From positions 87,822-151,821 of the forward strand of contig NW_005178437.1 of NCBI RefSeq assembly GCF_000341285.1: 64,000 nt of DNA, in the 5' to 3' direction. This document shows, piece after piece, positions 1 through 10,801 of the stretch. This stretch comes from Galdieria sulphuraria (taxonomy: Eukaryota > Rhodophyta > Bangiophyceae > Galdieriales > Galdieriaceae). Numbering within the stretch: position 1 is the first letter of the stretch; each line of letters opens with the position of its first letter. Under the pieces are notes generated by a model. The model was not told where the DNA came from, made no database searches, and saw only the letters and a program-made list of their open reading frames with translations. Both the position numbers and the translations under genes were made by a program.

Positions 1-1
1 T

Positions 2-601
2 GAACGTCCTTTGGGTGACTGGGAAAAGCTGGGAATTGCTGCAACTGCTGGTGGTTTGAGTGCTCTTATTTCAGGCCCTGCAGAATTGATACTTATACGT
101 CAACAACGTCTGGGAAGTGCGTTGGTTCCAACGGCCAAAGATATTCTTATTCGAAAAGAAATTCTTCGAGGATTTTCGTTGGCATTTCTTAGGGACAGTA
201 TTTATGTATGTGGCTATTTAGGTTTGACACCACTATGGAAAGAACAATTAATGAAAAGTTTTCCTGACAAGTTTGGGGATAAACCATTGGCTGCTTCGAT
301 GGTTGCTAGTGTTGCAGCTGGTCTAGTAGCAGCAGTTGGTACGCAACCTTTTGATACCATCAAGACAAGATACCAAGCAATGATGCCTCCTTTGGATAAT
401 TCGAAACATTTTTCATATTCTTGGTTGTCTGTATGTAAACAGATGAAGGATCAAGCTGGAAGTTGGCGGGTTTTGTACGATGGAATGATTCCACGAGGCA
501 TGCGAATAGTTTTTGGAGTATTTATATTAAGTGAATGTCGAGATGTGATGGAGTCTTGGTTTGAGAAGAGAAAAATGAATAAAGTTGCAACGGTTTCCTA
601 A
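2..601 (+). CDS. Mitochondrial carrier family protein, C-terminal part (cut by window edge)
   Basis: This is the C-terminal part of a mitochondrial carrier (SLC25-type), an inner-membrane exchanger of small metabolites. The frame stays open to the left edge, so the N-terminus lies outside the window. Two carrier signatures are visible: GPAELILIRQQR near the start and QPFDTIKTRYQ in the middle, each following a hydrophobic helix, as in the Px[DE]xx[KR]x[KR] motif of the family. A final helix (IVFGVFILSECRD) and a basic tail follow. The substrate cannot be read from this fragment. The stop codon lies 26 bp from the stop of the convergent helicase gene. Confidence 0.9.
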   Translation, partial: ERPLGDWEKLGIAATAGGLSALISGPAELILIRQQRLGSALVPTAKDILIRKEILRGFSLAFLRDSIYVCGYLGLTPLWKEQLMKSFPDKFGDKPLAASMVASVAAGLVAAVGTQPFDTIKTRYQAMMPPLDNSKHFSYSWLSVCKQMKDQAGSWRVLYDGMIPRGMRIVFGVFILSECRDVMESWFEKRKMNKVATVS

Positions 602-627
602 TCATAACATTGATATACGCAATGGAA

Positions 628-3600
628 TTATATCTTCCATTGAGAGAACAATAGCTCCAAAGGTTCCTTTTGTTTCTTGCTTTGTTCTTTTAACCATTCT
701 TCGAGTAATACGAATACATCTTTGCGTTTCCAAACACAGATAGATTGCGAGTCTCCTGCATTTCTACAGAGAGGTGTCAAGAAGGAAGAATGTTGAGATG
801 GAGAAATTGGTGCACNTAAATGTGATGACGATATTTGATCCAATAAGGTCGTCCATTCTTGATGTTTGTGGAACACAGAATAATTGCCGAATAAATAAAT
901 TGCACATCGAGCGCGACTCGTAAGAACATTGATTCTTCTTTCATCTCTCAAGTGGCCCGTTAACAGAGAACTTGACACCAATGAGATAAGAATGATGTCC
1001 TTTTCTTTGCCTTGAAATTCGTCCGTCGTGAAGATGGATACTGGTTGATCATGCAGTGTTGTTGAATGTTGTTCATTTGAAGCAAAACTTTGAAAGTAAA
1101 CTAGAAAGACATGTTTCAGTAATTTCTTCTGTTTCCTATAAGGAGTCAACACAGCAATACGATTCCAAGAAACATTCCAATAATGCAAATAGTGCAAAAA
1201 CTGGGCAATGGCTTTGGCTTCCATGGGATTTTCATAAGGGGAATCTGAGAGAGACGATTCGTTGATGGTTGGATTGGAAACATCAAGAAATAAAACTCTA
1301 CTACAAATGCCCTGTGGCATCCAGAAATGATTATCTTGATAAATATCATTCAATACATTTTGCTTGAATGTTACTCCATCCGTATGATAAGTGGCTTCTG
1401 TTTTTTGATAACGAAATCGATACAAATCAGCAATGCAAGGAGCAGCTCGTCCTTGTTCTTCCAACTGAATAAAAGGAAACTTCAAATGAATCAATCTGGA
1501 AAATAATGAAACCTGATGTGAAGATAGCTGTTCCAAAATGTCATTGTTTGCGGAGCGATACTGGACGATAGGAGCTAACTGCAAATCATCGCCAATCAGA
1601 ATCGTTCGTATTGGTTGATATCTGGCAAATAAAATAAACTGATTCCATTCCGTAACTAGAGCAGCTTCTTCTACTATAGCAGCCACTATTTTGGTATGTC
1701 CATCAGAAGGCCAGTGTTCTGCATATTTCATTAAAGATGCAAAGGTAGTTATTACCAACTGACAATGAGAAAGCAACTCTTTGAAATAAACAGAAAAACG
1801 TGGATGAAAACTTCGTAGTAGAGAATCACATTTTGTAAGCAAAATGCAATCTCTCAGTAAAGCTATTCGCTTCCAATTTCGACTCCTTTCCATTTCTTCT
1901 TTGCTGGAGTATTTCTGAATCGTTGCTTCTAACCAAGATAAACCTATCTGATCCAAGTATTTACTCAATAGATAGGGACATGTTTCATAGTCTTCAATGG
2001 CCTCACAAAGATTGGTCAACCAATTGTCCTCTTTAGAATGCTGATATTGTCCATATTCCTTGGCAAACTCTGACAGGTGTTTCCACAATTTGTCCCGGAA
2101 CTCCTTCATCACATAATAATGACCTTCCAATGTAAGCTGTCTGATAACCTTGTCATTGGACTGCCTTCCCAATCTTAAGATGGGCTGAAGGAGAGGATGT
2201 AATGTTGTGACAGAACGATGAGTACACAAGTCTATTCCTGGGTAGCAATGTTCTTTAGGATAACATTTCTGAAGAACCTTTTTTGCCAAATGATCAGCTG
2301 CTTCATTTGATTGAGCTACGATCATCAGAACAGAAGATGAAGCATTCTTATCTTCCTGCTGCCTGTCAACAAATCTATTTTGCAAGAAGAATCGAATGAT
2401 GCAATTAGCAACTTCTGTTTTGCCAGTTCCAGGAGGTCCTCGAATAAGAACCAGTCGTTGCAACCAACTTGCACAAAGTGCTGCCTTTTGAGCCTCGTAC
2501 AAATAGGCAAATGATGTTTCATGAGGTATATGAAACTTGTCGGAAACAACAAAAGAACAAGATGTATTTGTAAAAGTATCACCTAATTTGCGTAGATAAA
2601 CGAAAGAACGAAAATTTTCATCTACCTCAAGTTGAAAGCCAGGGATAATGGAAGCAAGACTAGAAAGAAGTCCTTGTGCATCGGGTATAAACGGATACAG
2701 ACATATTTCTTGATGAGTTTCATCATTTACGAGCATATCTAATGTTTTGCTTTCCGATAACGAAAAAGAATCCTGCGTCAGAATACTGGAGAAAAACTCG
2801 GGTATTACTTCTTGGTGTTGGTCATCATCCAAATTGGCAATCGACAAAGTGTACCAATCATAAAGCTCTTCCAAAACTTCTTGATGTATATCGTTTGGAG
2901 CTTCCAAACATATCAAATACATTGCCTTTTCAGTCTCTATCCAGTCCATCCGATCATTGGAGACAAATGTAACAGAAAATTTCCGCAAAGAACTTTGGTT
3001 TCCTTGCTTGTCATTCTTCCATCTTGCAGAATAACAAAGGCCAATCCACTGAATATCATTCCAATGCAAAGAGTCGCTACTATCCAAAAAGTTATCCATT
3101 GCATTAGACAGGAATAAGGCACCCAATCTTCCAAAAGAGTTGGTTCTGGCAAGTTCATCATCACTTCCGAGGAAACGCACTTGGCCATTATAGGAAAACA
3201 GCAAATGTCCTTTCTCTATCTGACGGCTTAAAAGTCTGTTTTGCTCCAAATGAGTAACAGAAAAGATAAAACTTCGTTCTGTTCGTATCCTCTCCTTATG
3301 TACGTTCAATGCTGAGTACATTTTGTATGCCAACTCTGCTTTGCAAATAGTGAACAAAGAACAGAGATAACTTATCGTAGAAGGATAGCAGCACGAAGGA
3401 GGAATCATACAAAGATTGTTACCCATTAGAGCATTCAAGTATGAAATATCTGGAAAACAACAGTCAGTGCCAGTAAGTTTCTTCCAAAATGATAAATGTG
3501 TTAATATCAATTGACGTAAAGAAACTTCGGATGGACACGGTGGCCCTTTTCTGCGCTTTCTCATAAGCTCCAAAATTCTAAGCAAAACAAGGAAACATAA

Positions 3601-4716
3601 TTTCCAACATCTACCTAAAGATATGCTATACTTTTTACATTGGAACATCAGAAACTCTTTCAATTTTTGCAAACAATGCTTCCAAGGATCTATCGAGTCA
3701 CTGCATTCTGAATCCGAGAAGCAAATGATAAAAATGGCTAAATACAATCCCATGGCAGAGTTTTGCAAAGAAAAATAAAACCAAAGCAAATAAGTGCTCA
3801 TATTCTCCAATTCCTCTTCGTTTTCCAGAAGATTTTCCGGAGAGGCCACAGTTACTACGCCAACCAAGTCAATGAAATGAGATAATGTCAACTTGATAAA
3901 GGAATATTGATGATTCTTTGTAGCATTGGCGATGGGTATTCTATAAGTCTCCAGAAATTTATTCCATTCTTTTCGATTCGGTTCTGTTGATAGGAAAATT
4001 CTCAAGTCACTCAGTGCCACCCTTTGTAAAACTGGAGCAATAATAGAATATATGAAATCGATATTTTGATAGCACATCATGCTTCGCAATAAATTGATGA
4101 ATAAGGTCAATTTCCAAGAAGCCGGTTTTTCCAAAGCTTGTAGATGAGATGCAATTCTTTCAACAAGTTCCTTCACAATATGGAAGGCATTATTGGGACT
4201 ATAATGATCTTTCATGACGCAAATTTGGAAAGATTCTTTGTTGAACTCGATTTTATGAAGCAATACGAAGCAAGCTGGAAATAGATACACTTCTTCCAAG
4301 CACAACGAAGAAGTGTGGTTGTTTAGTTGAGACAGCAGAGGTGCAAACCAGTTTTCCCAAGCAGCTGTTTGGTTCAACCATTTACCAACTGACTGAATGT
4401 CTTTGTTCTCTTTGATCAGATAGTTTTTAAAAATATCTTCCAACTTTTCGTTTGTTTCCTTTGAAATTCGAGACACTACGTCACTCCAAACATCCTCAAG
4501 TCCTATTGTCAATAAAAATTTGCAACTTGGTTTCAACTAACTTACCTCATGACTGATAAGATAATAAAGTACACTACATACAACAAAAGTTAGTTCTTTG
4601 TCTTGAAGGTGGATTTCAGCAGTCTTTACTGTGTGCCAATATTTATGAGCAAATGTATAAAAATTCTTCATTTGGCGCCAACTTCTTTGAGCATTTTTTT
4701 TTGGAAAACAAAGCAT
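628..4716 (-). CDS. AQR: Intron-binding protein Aquarius-like SF1 RNA helicase
   Basis: Homologue of Aquarius (IBP160/EMB-4), the SF1 helicase that binds introns in the spliceosome. Visible motifs include Walker A GPPGTGKTE, an EEAA variant of the DEAD-like motif II, GDDLQLAPI (motif III), EEQGRAAPCI (motif IV region), DEFQGKEKDIILISLV (motif V) and GHLRDERRINVLTSRAR (motif VI); the last stretch is very close to the Aquarius family. I infer a 5' exon at 4546-4716 (start ATG at 4716), joined over a 51-bp intron (4495-4545) to the long exon 628-4494. That exon contains FAHKYW, matching the conserved LACKYW of Aquarius. The splice choice was made by reading frame. The product is about 1345 residues; human AQR has 1485. 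An undetermined base at 816 makes one residue unknown near the C-terminus. Confidence 0.88.
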
Positions 4717-4970
4717 TTCTTTAAGGAGATAAAGAACTCTAAACTTTTCCTCTTTTATGGGAAGTAAAATCCAACCATTGCAAACCCAACAAGTTTTATT
4801 TTGCTTGAACTAGAATTCTAAGCAAAAGTCGACCTTTTTGTTATTCTCTTTCGCACCATCCTTCAAAGAAAAACACACTCGACGTGGTGTGCTAAAGAGG
4901 AGATAAACCTGGTATGTATGGTTCCTTCGGTAACTTGTAGAAATACAAAAAGTTTATAAAAGTCAAACGT

Positions 4971-5314
4971 CTACACCGCACTCTTTTCAGTCGATAAAGT
5001 AGACATGTTGGCCAGAAACCAGGCATTGATAGTTTTCAACTTTTCTAAATCTTGGTTTGGATGTAGCATAAACTGTAAACACTATATGAAACTAAGACTT
5101 GCTGGACACTAATCGATAACGAAACTTACCTCTTGATCATCAGTTACTTTAAGCGTTATTTTTCCATCCTTGCTTCGATACTTCACAGAATATCTAGTCT
5201 ACTCTTGTTTATTGCAGCAAAGAAAGTCTCTTATTTGCGTACCTTGTTTGGTTTATTGAAATACATCCTTTGGACAGTGGACCAAAAGACTGGCCATTCT
5301 TCCAAGTAAACCAT
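4971..5314 (-). CDS. SRP9: Signal recognition particle 9 kDa subunit (SRP9), three small exons
   Basis: A small gene found by splicing. Exons are 5243-5314, 5130-5198 and 4971-5081, with introns of 44 and 48 bp that start GTACGC and GTAAGT and end in AG; all junctions are in phase. The 83-residue product has the SRP9 layout: an N-terminal W-x-x-F helix (LEEWPVFWSTVQRMYF), then TRYSVKYRSKDGKITLKVTDD, which matches the KYRxxDGxLxxKVTDD core of SRP9. A strand beginning CLQF and a C-terminal helix follow. SRP9 pairs with SRP14 in the Alu domain of the signal recognition particle and causes elongation arrest in the cytosol. The start is 57 bp from that of the divergent phosphate transporter. Length and pattern fit the family (human 86 residues). 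Confidence 0.87.
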
Positions 5315-5371
5315 TGAAGAATAGAATTGGTGATTTCGAGAGTGTGGTGGTGGGCCTTGTTGTGTCTTATT
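5315..5371. promoter_or_regulatory. Short divergent intergenic region between SRP9 and phosphate transporter
   Basis: Only 57 bp separate the start codons of SRP9 (minus) and the PHS transporter (plus). Any core promoter must be shared or lie inside the neighbouring coding exons. No clear TATA box is visible. This is positional inference only. Confidence 0.35.
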
Positions 5372-6895
5372 ATGACGGAAAGCGAAGGAAGTTCCATACA
5401 AGTTGTAGAAGAAGAACCCCCGAAGAATATCTATGATCGAGTGAACCAAAAACTTGCTTCTGCAAGGTATAGTGAAGATAATCAAGCTGAACAGTATAGA
5501 GAAGAAGAAGTTCGTCTGTATGGTGGGTTCCGTTCGCCTACTATTAGCACTATAGTGTCAGGTATAGGCTTCTTTTCTGAGGCTTATGACTTGTATGTAG
5601 TCAACGTCTTGAGTGAGTTATGGAAGAAAGAGTATCCTACTTATTTCTCTCAGAACAGTAGCATGATTTCCCGAATCGGCAACTCCGCTATAGTTGGTGC
5701 TATTATTGGTCAGCTTTTCTTTGGCCTTATTGGTGACAGAGTTGGTCGCAAGGCCGGACTTTTGGTGACTTCTACCATATTGTTTTTGGGTCCTGTTCTT
5801 AGTTCTGTTTCTTTCGGTGCAAACGGAAGTATAAATGGCTTATTTTGGATGCTTGTAGTGGTTCGTGGCTTTCTTGGAGTTGGTATAGGTGGTGAGTATC
5901 CTTGTGCTTCAGTTTCTGCTGCAGAAGCGGGGGATGACGCAAAAGTGAAGCGTGGGAAAACTGTATTATTTGTTTTCTCAATGCAGGGCGTTGGTCAAGT
6001 TGTTGGCATCGTTGTGGCTATTATAGCTTTGCTTTTTACCAAAAGTAATTTTCATGTCGACAATACCTCAGGCTTTCATGCTGTATGGCGTTTTGTTTTG
6101 GCTTTTGGTGCTCTGCCGATCATTCCTGTTTTTGTTTTGAGAACTAGAATGAGAGACTCGTTGAGGTTTCGTATTGCAGGATATAAGCGTCGGAAAGTGC
6201 CTATGTTAGTTACTTTTCGTTATTATTGGATTCGTCTAGTTGGAACTGCAGGCTGTTGGTTCTTGAATGATATAGTACAATATTCAAATGGAATATTTTC
6301 TTCCGAAATCATTACTGGTGTTGTTGCTGGTAGTGATAAAACTGTTCTAGACATTGCCATGTTTACGCTTTTAGTTGCGATTTTAACGTTACCGGGATAT
6401 TATGTCGCTGCATTGACGGTTGACAAGATTGGACATAAAAGGTTGCAGATAATTGGATTTGCTTGTGTTGGGTTATGTGGGATTCTGATTGGTGGACTTA
6501 TCAATCAGTTAGAGAATCAACCTGGAGCATTCATCCTTATGTATGGAATTTTCCTATTCTTTGTTCAATTTGGTTCGAATACAACAACTTTTCTTCTTGC
6601 CGCTGAACTTTATTCGACACCCGTTCGAACGACTTGTGCGGGCATTTCAGCTGCTTTCGGAAAGGCTGGTGCTGCTATTGGAACGCAATTCTTGGGTCCC
6701 ATTGAACATGCGTTTAGTGGGAATAATGGTGTTCGAGCAGTATTTATTATTGCTGGTGGTGTTAGTATACTCGGTGCTTTACTTACATGGTGGGTTATTC
6801 CGGAACCCAACAAGAGAACTTTGGAAGATGAGGACTTTAGTTTTGCTGAATATTGCATTCGGCATGGAGTGGATGCAAAATTATTTTCATCGTAA
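5372..6895 (+). CDS. Inorganic phosphate transporter, PHS/PHO84-type major facilitator
   Basis: A 507-residue MFS protein with about 12 membrane segments, no intron. Features typical of the phosphate:H+ symporter family are GIGFFSEAYDLYVVNVLSE in the first helix, GQLFFGLIGDRVGRKAG (the MFS GxxxDRxGRR loop), GVGIGGEYPCASVSAAE in helix 4 (PHS signature GIGGDYP), and near the end FGSNTTTFLLAAELY plus ISAAFGKAGAAIG, both close to PHO84. The first ATG in frame is at 5372; the open frame extends upstream only through non-ATG codons. The N-terminal 65 residues are acidic and cytosolic. It likely imports phosphate at the plasma membrane. Confidence 0.9.
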   Translation: MTESEGSSIQVVEEEPPKNIYDRVNQKLASARYSEDNQAEQYREEEVRLYGGFRSPTISTIVSGIGFFSEAYDLYVVNVLSELWKKEYPTYFSQNSSMISRIGNSAIVGAIIGQLFFGLIGDRVGRKAGLLVTSTILFLGPVLSSVSFGANGSINGLFWMLVVVRGFLGVGIGGEYPCASVSAAEAGDDAKVKRGKTVLFVFSMQGVGQVVGIVVAIIALLFTKSNFHVDNTSGFHAVWRFVLAFGALPIIPVFVLRTRMRDSLRFRIAGYKRRKVPMLVTFRYYWIRLVGTAGCWFLNDIVQYSNGIFSSEIITGVVAGSDKTVLDIAMFTLLVAILTLPGYYVAALTVDKIGHKRLQIIGFACVGLCGILIGGLINQLENQPGAFILMYGIFLFFVQFGSNTTTFLLAAELYSTPVRTTCAGISAAFGKAGAAIGTQFLGPIEHAFSGNNGVRAVFIIAGGVSILGALLTWWVIPEPNKRTLEDEDFSFAEYCIRHGVDAKLFSS

Positions 6896-7083
6896 TTTTA
6901 TTCTTTTTGTAGACTATTTTCCAAGTGATCAATTATATTCTTTATGAGTTGTTAGTTGACCAAAGCATTGAAAGAGCATAATTATCATCGACATATTATG
7001 TCGCAACTATAAAAATGCTTGCATAAAACGTGATTGTTTCTTCTTCTCTTTCAACATATCATTTCTAGTGAATAATAATCGAT

Positions 7084-8653
7084 TCAAGATGATTCCGACT
7101 TGACATTCAAATACAAAATAACTGGCAACTTCCAGGACTGACTGAGATCTCTTTCCGCTGCTCGTTGTATCCACTTCAAGTTGGAACCTCGAGGACCCAA
7201 CACCATTCCTATTTGAGACTTTCGTTCCAACAGCATTCGTTCTTCAATAGCAATGACTCCAGAAGATATCAGTTTACAACTCTCCAACTGAAACTTGGCA
7301 TGGTAAGGAACTTCAAAATGTACACAATGCAACAATTTTTCACGAAGTATATCTTCCATCATATCTACAAAAGAACCACCATATGGAATAGCAAGAGGTG
7401 ATAACCAAGGACCAGGTCTGCACATTTCAAAAAGAAAGTCTCGTACGTGATCGATTCCTTTATCCTTTTTGGCAGATATCATAAAGCTCATAGCAAATGG
7501 AAAAGTATCATAAAATTCCTTTGCCATATCCGGAAGATACTGGCGATTGGCTAAGTGATCTACTTTGTTCAAACCCAAAATCCAAACTTGTTTGTTGTTG
7601 CTTCTTATTTGCTCTTCTCTAACTTCATTCTTTTGAATACTCTCGGCTTCTTGTTGAGTCAATATATTCCTAATAAATTCCTTTCCTTGTTCCTCCATCC
7701 GTTGTTTCAGTTCTATTAACATTCTTTTGGTAGCTTCTCTAGCAATTCTACAACTACAATCCACAATAACAAAACATACATCAGCATTCCAAGCAGCATT
7801 CCAAGCAGCTACAAGAAATGCTCGTTCATGATGAACTTTAGCAGCATCATCACTACCAATCATCCCAGGAGTATCTCAATAACAACAATTGAATCTCACA
7901 TGGGAAATAATGAGAATCTATCTACTTACCGTAAATCAACAATTGCTTTTCATCTCTAGTCACATACACACTATGAGTTTTCCTGGTAGTATTTCTCTTT
8001 CTAGATACTGCAACTACTTTGTTTCCTAAAAGTCTATTCAACAACGTAGATTTGCCTGCATTAGGTAGTCCAATCACAGCGACACTTGCAGTCTTTTGTT
8101 GCTCTATCGGAACACTGACGATGGAAGTCTCCATAAAAGGTTCTGTAACTGCACAAGGTAATAAAAGACGTTGGTCTTTCTCTCCTGATCGAAACAATTT
8201 CCCAACGATACCTCGAAACTTGAGATATTCCTTTTCCGTCAATTGCATTATATTGTCTCCTCTGTAAAGTGTTTGATAAATCATCGAGTCTTCTTCTTCT
8301 TGGTGAACAGGTCGTTCTACATGAGACAAGTCTTCTTTGGTTTCTACATCCACAGTGTTGGCGAAATGTACCGTAAAATCGTCGTTGCTTTGCTTTCTCT
8401 TGGTGGTTACCAACATGGAAGCTTTATGAGGTTTCGTTGGTTTCTTAGTTGGTATCGGTTCATAAGTAACTTGGACTTGCTGTGATGGCTCGACTTTGGG
8501 TCGTTCTTTTGTCCACGTTATTTTCTTTAACGAATGGGAAACTATTCCACTATTATTATTATTATTATTATAACCAACTGGTTTCCAAGTAATATGTTTT
8601 CGAGAAAGAATACTCATATATCGTTTGAACACAACAGAAAGGTGACTTTTCAT
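7084..8653 (-). CDS. Era-type GTPase with KH domain (organellar ribosome assembly)
   Basis: Two exons, 7930-8653 and 7084-7874, joined over a 55-bp intron (7875-7929, GTAAGT...AG). The junction rebuilds the G3 motif DTPG, with the aspartate codon split across it. G1 is [12 protein letters not shown], switch I is TTRKTH, G4 is NKVD and G5 is SAKKDKG. The C-terminal region ends in a KH fold with [10 protein letters not shown], the Era RNA-binding loop. Era binds the 3' end of small-subunit rRNA. The long, basic N-terminus from ATG 8653 ([16 protein letters not shown]) suggests import into mitochondria or plastid. An Asn run is encoded by an ATT/TAA-type repeat around 8551-8572. Confidence 0.9.
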
Positions 8654-8733
8654 ATCGTCTTTGGTATCACAAACATCCACCAAGAAAACCAAAAACTTTG
8701 AAAGCCATTATGAAAGAAAAATGTTGAGTCCAT

Positions 8734-10131
8734 TTATTTGAATATCGATGGCAAAATATGCAACCGATCCAAATCTCCTATTAAGAGAAACCCACTTGCA
8801 ACTAGAAACAAGAATAATGCTGTCCTATTTACAGCATCTTGAACCCGCAACGGTAAAGGTACTCCTCGAATGGCTTCCCATAACAAAAATAACATTTGAC
8901 CACCATCCAAAGCAGGTATAGGAAGGGAGTTGATCAAAGCCAAATTGATAGATATGGCTGCAGCAAATGAAAAAAGGGAAGCCGCATCGTTCTTAGCCAA
9001 TTCAGCTCCCATACTTACTACTCCAATGGGTCCAGCTAAACCACTTGAAGATTGACGAAAATGAGTAACCAGACGATACAAGCCACCAAAAACTTGACCT
9101 GAAAACCGTACAAATTCCGAATGAGTCAACTCAATACTATTCCATATACTCGTGGGACGCTGTCGACTGATTTTCATGTTGGGAATCAACTCTACTCCTC
9201 CTAAAGTAGCTTCTCCATTTTTGTTACAACATTCAGGCTTCAATTCAATGGAGCGATATTCATTTCCTCTTTTGATAGTAATCTGTAATACTTTACCTCC
9301 ACTTGAACGAATATTATCAGCCAATATCTTTGCTGACATACCAGATGCAGGTATGGGTTCTCCTTGTAGCTCCACAATGACATCGTTGGGTTGTAAACCA
9401 GCTTGACTTGCTGGTCCATCCAAATTCTGAATATTCATAACAACTGCTCCAGGTGAAAAGGATGGTTCTGCCATACCGAATATACTGATGGAACTGAACA
9501 ATGAAATCCAAGCAAAAAAGATATTGGCAATTACACCCGCAGATATTACAATAGCTCGTTGTCCAACAGGTCTGTTAGAAAGAAGGTTAGGATCTGATAA
9601 CTTTTGTGTTTCTCCTGTTGACTCGTCCTTTGTGGTTTCTTCAGGAAAGGAAACAAAACCTCCCAATGGTATCATGCGCAAGGAGAATTCAGTTTCCGAG
9701 TTTTTCGGTTTGTACGAAAGAAAAGAAGGACCAAAACCTATGGAAAAGTTTTTCACTCGAATGCCTTGTAGTCTTGCAGCGAAGAAATGTCCAGCTTCAT
9801 GAACGATGATAACCAAAGCAAGCACTGCTAGTCCACTTAAACTGCTAGTAAACTGTAATAGTGATGCCGAAGGTGTATATGCCAATAGAGATTGCGTCAA
9901 ATATATCGGTTGAACATCGTTGGTAGAAAAAAGACACCGCAAAGCGCGCGCCAATTTTAGGTTGTTTGGCCACTTCTTGTTATGTCGAGAAAAGCAACTC
10001 TCGGACTTGCGAGATGCAAACTTGTAACATATTCCTTCTTTAGTGCATGTTATTCTTGGTTTGAATAACTCATTACTTTGAAAACAACACGTATGTAACC
10101 AGTGAAAAGGTTTTCTGTTAGACAGTGTCAT
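8734..10131 (-). CDS. Site-2 protease, RseP/ARASP-like, probably plastid
   Basis: A 465-residue intramembrane metalloprotease of the RseP (S2P) family, single exon. The zinc motif HEAGH is at residues 111-115 within a hydrophobic helix (VLALVIIVHEAGHFFAARL). A PDZ domain follows in the middle (GPASQAGLQPNDVIVELQG), and the second catalytic motif NSLPIPALDGGQ is near the C-terminus with the last membrane helices. About 90 residues precede the first helix and are rich in Ser, Lys and Arg, as in a transit peptide. Plant homologues (ARASP) act in the chloroplast inner envelope. Location is inferred, the family is clear. Confidence 0.9.
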   Translation of the reverse strand: MTLSNRKPFHWLHTCCFQSNELFKPRITCTKEGICYKFASRKSESCFSRHNKKWPNNLKLARALRCLFSTNDVQPIYLTQSLLAYTPSASLLQFTSSLSGLAVLALVIIVHEAGHFFAARLQGIRVKNFSIGFGPSFLSYKPKNSETEFSLRMIPLGGFVSFPEETTKDESTGETQKLSDPNLLSNRPVGQRAIVISAGVIANIFFAWISLFSSISIFGMAEPSFSPGAVVMNIQNLDGPASQAGLQPNDVIVELQGEPIPASGMSAKILADNIRSSGGKVLQITIKRGNEYRSIELKPECCNKNGEATLGGVELIPNMKISRQRPTSIWNSIELTHSEFVRFSGQVFGGLYRLVTHFRQSSSGLAGPIGVVSMGAELAKNDAASLFSFAAAISINLALINSLPIPALDGGQMLFLLWEAIRGVPLPLRVQDAVNRTALFLFLVASGFLLIGDLDRLHILPSIFK

Positions 10132-10233
10132 TCTTTCCTCTTATCCACACAACTCTTCGATTCATTATCTCTGAATGGGATTTTTATGCCTTTTGGATTT
10201 ACACCACAAACTCTTTCCTATTCTATTATCCTC

Positions 10234-10758
10234 TTATATAAACCCTGACCCTGTCATAGGATTATGAGAGTGTTGAATAGCTGCCATAATCATAGATACA
10301 GTCAACAGTGTAATTATCCAAAATCTCCAATCCTTCGCCAACAGAGACAACCTGGGAACATTGAGCGGCGGCTTCATCGGAAACTTGGCACGTTGTCCTT
10401 TCAATGTTCCCCAAAGAGTATGTGGCTTGGACTTTTTACTTTCTATTTTTCCAGTAGCCACATATTTCACCCATTCAAAGTCCCAATCCACACTGGTTGA
10501 AGGGATTTCGTGATATGAGCGTTGAGATACAAACGACTCTCCAGAGTGGTGGGGCGGTATGTTTTCAGAATGACTAGACTCATTTGGGTCTCGTTCACTG
10601 TCTCGTTGACAAGCACATACAGCCAGACTGTATTTCCTGGTTCTCACTGTAAACCAAAATGGATGAGGAATGGCCACAAACAACATCATCAAAAAATGAA
10701 CAATGAATGACAAATGGTCCCAAATGAGAATTTGTAGGCGGGCTATTCCAACTTTCAT
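10234..10758 (-). CDS. Hypothetical protein with one C-terminal membrane helix
   Basis: A 174-residue protein that I do not recognise. The N-terminus has a hydrophobic stretch ([19 protein letters not shown]) followed by Ser/Arg-rich sequence, which could be a targeting signal. The middle part [14 protein letters not shown] and the basic, Pro-rich [18 protein letters not shown] precede a single hydrophobic helix ([16 protein letters not shown]). This would suit a small plastid or mitochondrial membrane protein. It starts 43 bp from the divergent RAD51 start codon and ends 102 bp from the start of the protease gene on the same strand. Confidence 0.6.
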   Translation of the reverse strand: MKVGIARLQILIWDHLSFIVHFLMMLFVAIPHPFWFTVRTRKYSLAVCACQRDSERDPNESSHSENIPPHHSGESFVSQRSYHEIPSTSVDWDFEWVKYVATGKIESKKSKPHTLWGTLKGQRAKFPMKPPLNVPRLSLLAKDWRFWIITLLTVSMIMAAIQHSHNPMTGSGFI

Positions 10759-10801
10759 TCAAATTTGTATTTGGTCCAGCATCTCTCACAACCAAGCTGC
10801 A

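Noticed and set aside
4503-4545. Intron of 43 bp ending at the AG at 4503 in the Aquarius gene
   Set aside because: With the canonical donor it shifts the frame into a stop; the acceptor at 4495 keeps the frame and the conserved N-terminus.
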